From Odoribacter sp. Z80 (GTDB taxonomy: Bacteria > Bacteroidota > Bacteroidia > Bacteroidales > Marinifilaceae), in the NCBI RefSeq assembly GCF_009935865.1, contig NZ_QWEL01000004.1:62001-126000 (forward strand): DNA of 64,000 bases. The letters run 5' to 3'. Made by a program: the position numbers and the translations under genes. The notes beneath the pieces were generated by a model that saw only the letters and a list, made by a program, of their open reading frames with translations, was not told the origin of the DNA and did no database searches. Positions 60,185 through 64,000 of this stretch are shown one piece after another (the first letter of the stretch is position 1; each line of letters opens with the position of its first letter).

Positions 60185-61495
60185 ATGGGATACGCCGTAC
60201 TACATCTGGAAAAGGCAGCCGGAACGGATTCCGGCATGTCAGCACACATCGAACGAACTATCACACCCAAAAACGCAGACCCGACACGCACTCACCTGAA
60301 CCGCGAACTTGTCCGGTTTCCCGACGGGGTACAAAACCGGACGGAAGCCATACAGTACAGACTGGACTCCGCCAACCTGAAACGGAAAATCGGCAAGAAC
60401 CAAGTCCGTGCTATCCGCGCATTACTGACGGGCAGCCCCGAGGATATGAAACACATTCAAACGCAGGGAAGGCTGGACGATTGGTGCAATGATAATCTCA
60501 AATGGCTACACGATACATTCGGAAAGGAGAATGTTGTTTCTGCCGTCCTTCACATGGACGAAACAACACCCCATATACACGCCACCTTAATACCTATCGT
60601 TACGGGGGAAAGAAGAAAAGCCAAAAGCAAACAGGATGACGGGAAACGAAAATACAGGAAGAAAGACTCCTCTGCCTACCGTCTATGTGCCGATGATGTT
60701 ATGACACGCGTAAACCTCAAATCTTATCAGGACAGTTATGCCCAATGTATGCAGCGATACGGACTAAAAAGGGGTATTGACGGGTCAGAAGCTAAACACA
60801 TGACCAATTCGCAATATTACCGAGATTTACTGAACCAATCCGAAAGTATCCAGGAGGATATTAAAAATCTTTCATCAGAAAGGGAACAAGCTGAAAAGGA
60901 ACTTTCACAAATAAAAAGTGAAATAAAGACCAATGAATTAAAAAGTGAAGTGGTAAATGTCACAGCAAAGGCGGCGAAACGCGTCAGTTCCTTATTCGAC
61001 AACAAGGAAGTCCGGCAAAAGGAGCAGGAGATAAAAGCCCTTACGGATGAAAATAACAACTTGAAAAAAGAAATCAGCCGATTAAATAACCATATACAGA
61101 AAATAGAGAAAGAACACAAGGAAGAAAGGGAGAAGTTGAAAAGTACATTGGATAAAATATTCTTCTTATTCCCTATTATAAAAGAATGGTTAAGAATTGA
61201 GGGATTGTGCCGCATCATTGGTTTCGGCAAAGACATCATAAAGGAACTGCTACACCGCAAAACCGTCACGTTCTCCGGTTCGCTCTATTCCCCCGAATTT
61301 CAAAAGCACTTTTCTGCCGAACATTCAACTGCAAAAGTCAAACCCCACCCCGAAGAACGCGAAAAACTCCTGCTAACAATTGATGGGGTAAATGACACCG
61401 CGTGGTTCAGAAATAAGCGCACGGAGGTTTTGCAAAAGGTCGGGGTTAAGCAAAGGCAAACTCCAACTAAAAAAACATTGGCAGATATAAAATGA
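60185..61495 (+). CDS. MobV family relaxase (Pre/Mob)
   Basis: The 436-aa protein has the MobV signatures: N-terminal HLEKAAGTDSGMSAHIERT, NRELVR near residue 40 and the metal-binding motif H123-M-D-E-T-T-P-H130-I-H132. A coiled-coil region follows (about 220-320) with a variable C-terminal part. It nicks oriT and leads single-stranded transfer using the secretion system of a helper element. It is the only relaxase in the window. Confidence 0.94.
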   Translation: MGYAVLHLEKAAGTDSGMSAHIERTITPKNADPTRTHLNRELVRFPDGVQNRTEAIQYRLDSANLKRKIGKNQVRAIRALLTGSPEDMKHIQTQGRLDDWCNDNLKWLHDTFGKENVVSAVLHMDETTPHIHATLIPIVTGERRKAKSKQDDGKRKYRKKDSSAYRLCADDVMTRVNLKSYQDSYAQCMQRYGLKRGIDGSEAKHMTNSQYYRDLLNQSESIQEDIKNLSSEREQAEKELSQIKSEIKTNELKSEVVNVTAKAAKRVSSLFDNKEVRQKEQEIKALTDENNNLKKEISRLNNHIQKIEKEHKEEREKLKSTLDKIFFLFPIIKEWLRIEGLCRIIGFGKDIIKELLHRKTVTFSGSLYSPEFQKHFSAEHSTAKVKPHPEEREKLLLTIDGVNDTAWFRNKRTEVLQKVGVKQRQTPTKKTLADIK

Positions 61496-61531
61496 ATTAG
61501 TCAAGACTTAATCTGACAGTTGCATATAAAA

Positions 61532-62776
61532 TCAATGAGTTTTAATCGATTGTGATTTAGATAATTGAGCTATAATCTTTTTCTGAAGTTCAATTTCAAT
61601 ATTTGCCAATTTTACCTTCATTTTATAGTTTTCTGAATTTTTATTAGGTTCACTGTAAATATTTCTAAACCCATCAAGTATAAATTTCAGAACTTTATCC
61701 ACATGTTCTTTTTCATTAAAATACCCTTGCTGTGTTAATAACTCAATATGAGATTTTATCGTCATTGATAACGTTGTTTTAAAAGCATATTTATCATGTA
61801 ATTCTTTCGCTTGACTATATTGTACTGAAATAAAATAGAGGTAATAAACAACAGGAGAAAAGATTAAAAATCTGATATAAAAATTTAAATCAAAAGTATC
61901 ATCTAATTTCCAACAGTTTAATCCTAATTGAAAAACAAACAACGCAAGAATGCCCCCAAAAAGCAGAATAGAAGTCAAAAAGATATATTTTCCCCATTTA
62001 TCAATTTCTTTCTTAAGGGTATCTCTACGTTTCTCAAACTCACCACTAAGGCCTGTTTCACTTGCAATTTCATATATTTTTTGAATCTCAGATAAAGTTA
62101 CTTTAGATGTTTCATGTAATTTATGTATTTTTTGGTTATTCGAATCTGATTCTTGTCTATATTTTTGAATATCCTTTGTAAGATTATCACATTCTGAGTG
62201 TAATTCTTTAATATTTTCACACTTCAATAAAATATCTTTATGAACCTCAGTAATTACTCTATATAAGTCATCTATCTTACCTTTATTTTGTTCTGAAGCT
62301 TTATGAAGTTTTTGAATAGCTGCTTCTATTTTCTTTAGCTCAGTTATTTTTGCTTTATAGTTCTTTCCTAATACTATAATTTCTTCATATTTAGAAGTAC
62401 ATTCAGCTTTTAATTCTTTAAATTTCTTAGCATCTTTCTCTGCATTATTAGCATTAGTTGTAAATTCTTTTTTTGTTATAGCATACTTTTCCGTTAATGG
62501 AAGATATTTATCTTGATAAAATTTATCTGCCTCTTTAAAATATCTTGTTATTTGGCTTTGGTCCTTTTTAAAAGCAGTTATAGCTATCCGTGTTCTCTCA
62601 TTAATATCATTTAATTTTTCAATGAGAGCCTTGTATCCCTTATCATTAGATTTTATATTTTTAAAAAGCGTATCAGTTTCATGTAAAATTGAGGTTAAAG
62701 AATCTTTTATTGACCTAATTTCCTCTACTAACTGACTCGCTTGCTCTCTACGCTCCTCTAAAGATATTGTTGACAT
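61532..62776 (-). CDS. AT-rich coiled-coil membrane protein of unknown function
   Basis: The 414-aa protein has a long N-terminal coiled coil (about residues 5-260; dense in Lys, Glu and Leu), two membrane helices (about 265-288 and 303-325), and a C-terminal helical part with AKELHDKYAFKTTLSMTIKSHIELL. No family recognised. It is clearly richer in A+T than its neighbours and is oriented toward mobV at the right edge of the element, next to attR, the usual place for accessory cargo such as defence genes. That role is speculation from position and architecture. Confidence 0.6.
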   Translation of the reverse strand: MSTISLEERREQASQLVEEIRSIKDSLTSILHETDTLFKNIKSNDKGYKALIEKLNDINERTRIAITAFKKDQSQITRYFKEADKFYQDKYLPLTEKYAITKKEFTTNANNAEKDAKKFKELKAECTSKYEEIIVLGKNYKAKITELKKIEAAIQKLHKASEQNKGKIDDLYRVITEVHKDILLKCENIKELHSECDNLTKDIQKYRQESDSNNQKIHKLHETSKVTLSEIQKIYEIASETGLSGEFEKRRDTLKKEIDKWGKYIFLTSILLFGGILALFVFQLGLNCWKLDDTFDLNFYIRFLIFSPVVYYLYFISVQYSQAKELHDKYAFKTTLSMTIKSHIELLTQQGYFNEKEHVDKVLKFILDGFRNIYSEPNKNSENYKMKVKLANIEIELQKKIIAQLSKSQSIKTH

Positions 62777-63010
62777 AAAATAGCTATTTTATCATGCATT
62801 TACCAAACACCCTGTTCTAATCACACATTCGCAATTAAATTGTAAAATTAACAAATATTTTTTATTTGAAAAATTCTCACTATATTTGCCAATAAATGTC
62901 GTAAAACAACAGCAAAACACAGAAAACGGTTTGCTGCGAAATCGGTGGAGTTTGCAAAAGATACTTTTAAAACGCATTGATAATCTGAACGGTAAAAAAG
63001 GGGTTCAATC

Positions 63011-63061
63011 CCCGCCGAGTTCACGAAAGCAACAAGCAAAATAAAGCAAACTCCTGAAAAT
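63011..63061 (+). repeat. attR: 51-bp direct repeat
   Basis: Identical to attL at 26384-26434. It contains the last 13 bases of the tRNA gene but not the rest, so no second tRNA is formed. The terminator hairpin follows. Confidence 0.95.
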
Positions 63062-63241
63062 CAAGATTTTCAGGAGTTTTTCTTTATATAAATTTACCGG
63101 AATCCGGGCAAATCGAAGCAGTAAAAACAAATGAAATCGGTGGACTTTATTCCTTCTGGTTTTAGTCCACCGAATTAATTGTTATCCGTTGTATTAATTT
63201 TAACCCGTTAAAATTTAGTCGTATGGAACAGGATAAAATAA
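63062..63241 (+). pseudogene. Remnant of a related element's integrase leader and start
   Basis: Similarity to the attL side continues beyond attR: the terminator right arm, the TCGGTGGACT inverted repeat (63137-63173), and a stretch of 31 identical bases beginning TTTAACCCGTTAAAA and ending in ATGGAAC (start codon at 63223). After four or five codons (MEQDKII) there is a stop. So DNA to the right of attR was itself the left end of a related element. Confidence 0.85.
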
Positions 63242-63258
63242 TCTAAATGGGAAGAAAG

Positions 63259-64000
63259 CTATTTCCCCAACCGTTCTTCCACGAAAGCACGCAACTTCTC
63301 TGCACGGATATTCTTAGCCAGAATCCGATTATTTTCATCAAGGACTAAGATATACGGTACGGCATCCACATTGTACAATTTCACCACCTCACTTTTCCAG
63401 CCTTCCAGGTCGGACACATGAATCCACGGCATTCCGTCCTTTTTGATAGCCTGCGTCCAGGCGGCTTTGCGTTCATCAAGCGACACACTGATAACGGCCA
63501 GACCTTTATCCTTAAAATCGTTGTACAATTTCACCATATTGGGATTCTCCATCCGGCAAGGTCCGCACCACGAAGCCCAGAAATCAATGATTTTCAACTT
63601 TCCTTTCACACCATACAGCGATACCTGTTCGCCATCGGGCGTCGGCAGGGCGAAATCCGGTGCTTTGGCAGCAATCCCCACCTGCTCTATAGCAACAATA
63701 CGAGCTGCCAGAATGCGTCCCGGAGCAGTCGTTTTCGCTTTCTCAGACAATGAAGCATACATCTGTTTCAAAGGTACCAGCTCATTGATGCGTTCCATCC
63801 CGATAGTTTGCAAATAGGCAGCCAGCACATTATCAGCATTCCGGCGGATAAGAGCATCCATTTTACCTTTGGCCTCCTGTTGTACTTTGTTCGCCTTCTC
63901 CTGCAACTCCTTCACCGTTTTAAAATGCTTCTGCGCACCCGCTTCCGCCATCTTCTGCTTCAAGGCACGCGTTTCGCCGTTGGCCCGCAGAACAATAGCC
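63259..64000 (-). CDS. TlpA-like thioredoxin family protein, 5' end outside window
   Basis: The frame is open to the end of the window, so the start lies beyond base 64000. The visible 246 or so residues have a helical region and a C-terminal thioredoxin domain (APDFALPTPDGEQVSLYGVKGK, then IDFWASWCGPCRMENPNM with CGPC active site, then VPYILVLDENNRILAKN). Such Bacteroidota proteins usually have a lipoprotein or Sec signal and an N-terminal DUF4369-type domain and act in periplasmic disulfide reduction. It is chromosomal DNA to the right of the island. Confidence 0.88.
   Translation of the reverse strand, partial: AIVLRANGETRALKQKMAEAGAQKHFKTVKELQEKANKVQQEAKGKMDALIRRNADNVLAAYLQTIGMERINELVPLKQMYASLSEKAKTTAPGRILAARIVAIEQVGIAAKAPDFALPTPDGEQVSLYGVKGKLKIIDFWASWCGPCRMENPNMVKLYNDFKDKGLAVISVSLDERKAAWTQAIKKDGMPWIHVSDLEGWKSEVVKLYNVDAVPYILVLDENNRILAKNIRAEKLRAFVEERLGK

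Larger units (their letters stand above)
26384..63010. mobile_element. Outer integrative mobilizable element at tRNA-Arg, with a second element nested inside
   Basis: One unit of the 51-bp repeat plus everything up to the second copy gives 36,627 bp. Removing the nested insertion (28,845 bp) leaves about 7.8 kb: IntDOT-like integrase (split), a paralogous gene pair, an HTH regulator, an ORF6N protein, a candidate oriT, a MobV relaxase and an AT-rich coiled-coil membrane gene. This is the composition of a small element that integrates at a tRNA and is mobilized in trans by a conjugative element. With its integrase interrupted it cannot excise by itself. Confidence 0.9.
62777..63258. other. Right boundary of the island: attR and remnant of an older element
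   Basis: This gap holds a TATATTTG box at about 62883-62890, a T-arm-like GGGGTTCAATCCCC before attR, attR itself, then a second copy of the region upstream of the outer integrase, ending at an ATGGAAC start that is followed within a few codons by a stop. No gene is seen. Confidence 0.7.

Noticed and set aside
63001-63023. A second tRNA gene at the right end of the island
   Set aside because: Only the T-arm-like hairpin and the 3' acceptor strand are present; there is no D-arm, anticodon arm or 5' acceptor strand.
26384-63061. Insertion sequences or a CRISPR array within the island
   Set aside because: No transposase reading frame, no short terminal inverted repeats with target duplications, and no regularly spaced repeats were seen.

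Overview
The window looks like a chromosomal segment of a gut-type Bacteroidales (Bacteroidota) bacterium. The support is: TAnnTTTG -7 promoter boxes; a GldA/GldF/GldG-type ABC set; a GH92 mannosidase and a sialic-acid operon; RteA/RteB regulators; IntDOT-like tyrosine recombinases; and DUF4199, DUF6913 and DUF3408 proteins. I cannot name the species from sequence alone.

Bases 1-26,300 are ordinary chromosome. In order they hold: a DUF4199 membrane protein and a lipid-linked glycosyltransferase; murB with an acyl-ACP thioesterase; a NOL1/NOP2/Sun rRNA methyltransferase and prmA; lysC-lysA; a minus-strand sialic acid operon (lyase, kelch mutarotase, AGE-type 2-epimerase, fused SGNH/sialate O-acetylesterase) divergent from a GH92 mannosidase whose usual catalytic-acid Glu is Gln; folE; fabD; a PgpH-like c-di-AMP phosphodiesterase with a LacI regulator; the gld-type ABC set; and dapA with a DUF6913 gene.

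Bases 26,324-63,241 are a two-layer genomic island at tRNA-Arg(ACG). A 51-bp perfect direct repeat (attL 26384-26434, attR 63011-63061) bounds an outer mobilizable element. That element holds an IntDOT-like integrase, a paralogous gene pair, an HTH regulator, an ORF6N protein, a candidate oriT, a MobV relaxase and an AT-rich coiled-coil membrane protein. Its integrase is cut in two by a second element of about 28.8 kb (about 27402-56246). Joining the halves at a shared TTTCAC restores one 404-codon frame. Beyond attR lies a further remnant of the same family, down to the integrase start codon, so the site has been occupied more than once.

The inner element has a recombination and mobilization end (two tandem tyrosine recombinases, a RhuM-like protein, two small HTH excisionase-like proteins, DUF3408 and MobA-like proteins, a hairpin-rich candidate oriT, and no visible relaxase) and a CTnDOT-type rteA-rteB pair at its other end. 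Between them about 18.7 kb of cargo lies entirely on the minus strand. The cargo includes two separate BlaI-type repressors with matching operators. One heads a run blaI-M56/TonB-MATE-PNPOx-DUF3795-DUF3795-META-hydrolase that abuts rteA-rteB with almost no gaps. The other heads blaI-DinB-like-class A beta-lactamase-zinc ribbon/YCII. There is also an AraC regulator whose promoter shares a 20-bp motif, at identical spacing, with a VOC-protein promoter 3 kb away, and a TetR/flavodoxin-ferredoxin operon.

The most interesting inference is that rteA-rteB, which in CTnDOT follows tetQ and is tetracycline-controlled, here sits at the end of a BlaI-governed cargo run. Excision and transfer functions might therefore answer to a cell-wall or beta-lactam signal. 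The last bases (63,259-64,000) return to chromosome with a TlpA-like thioredoxin gene cut by the window edge.
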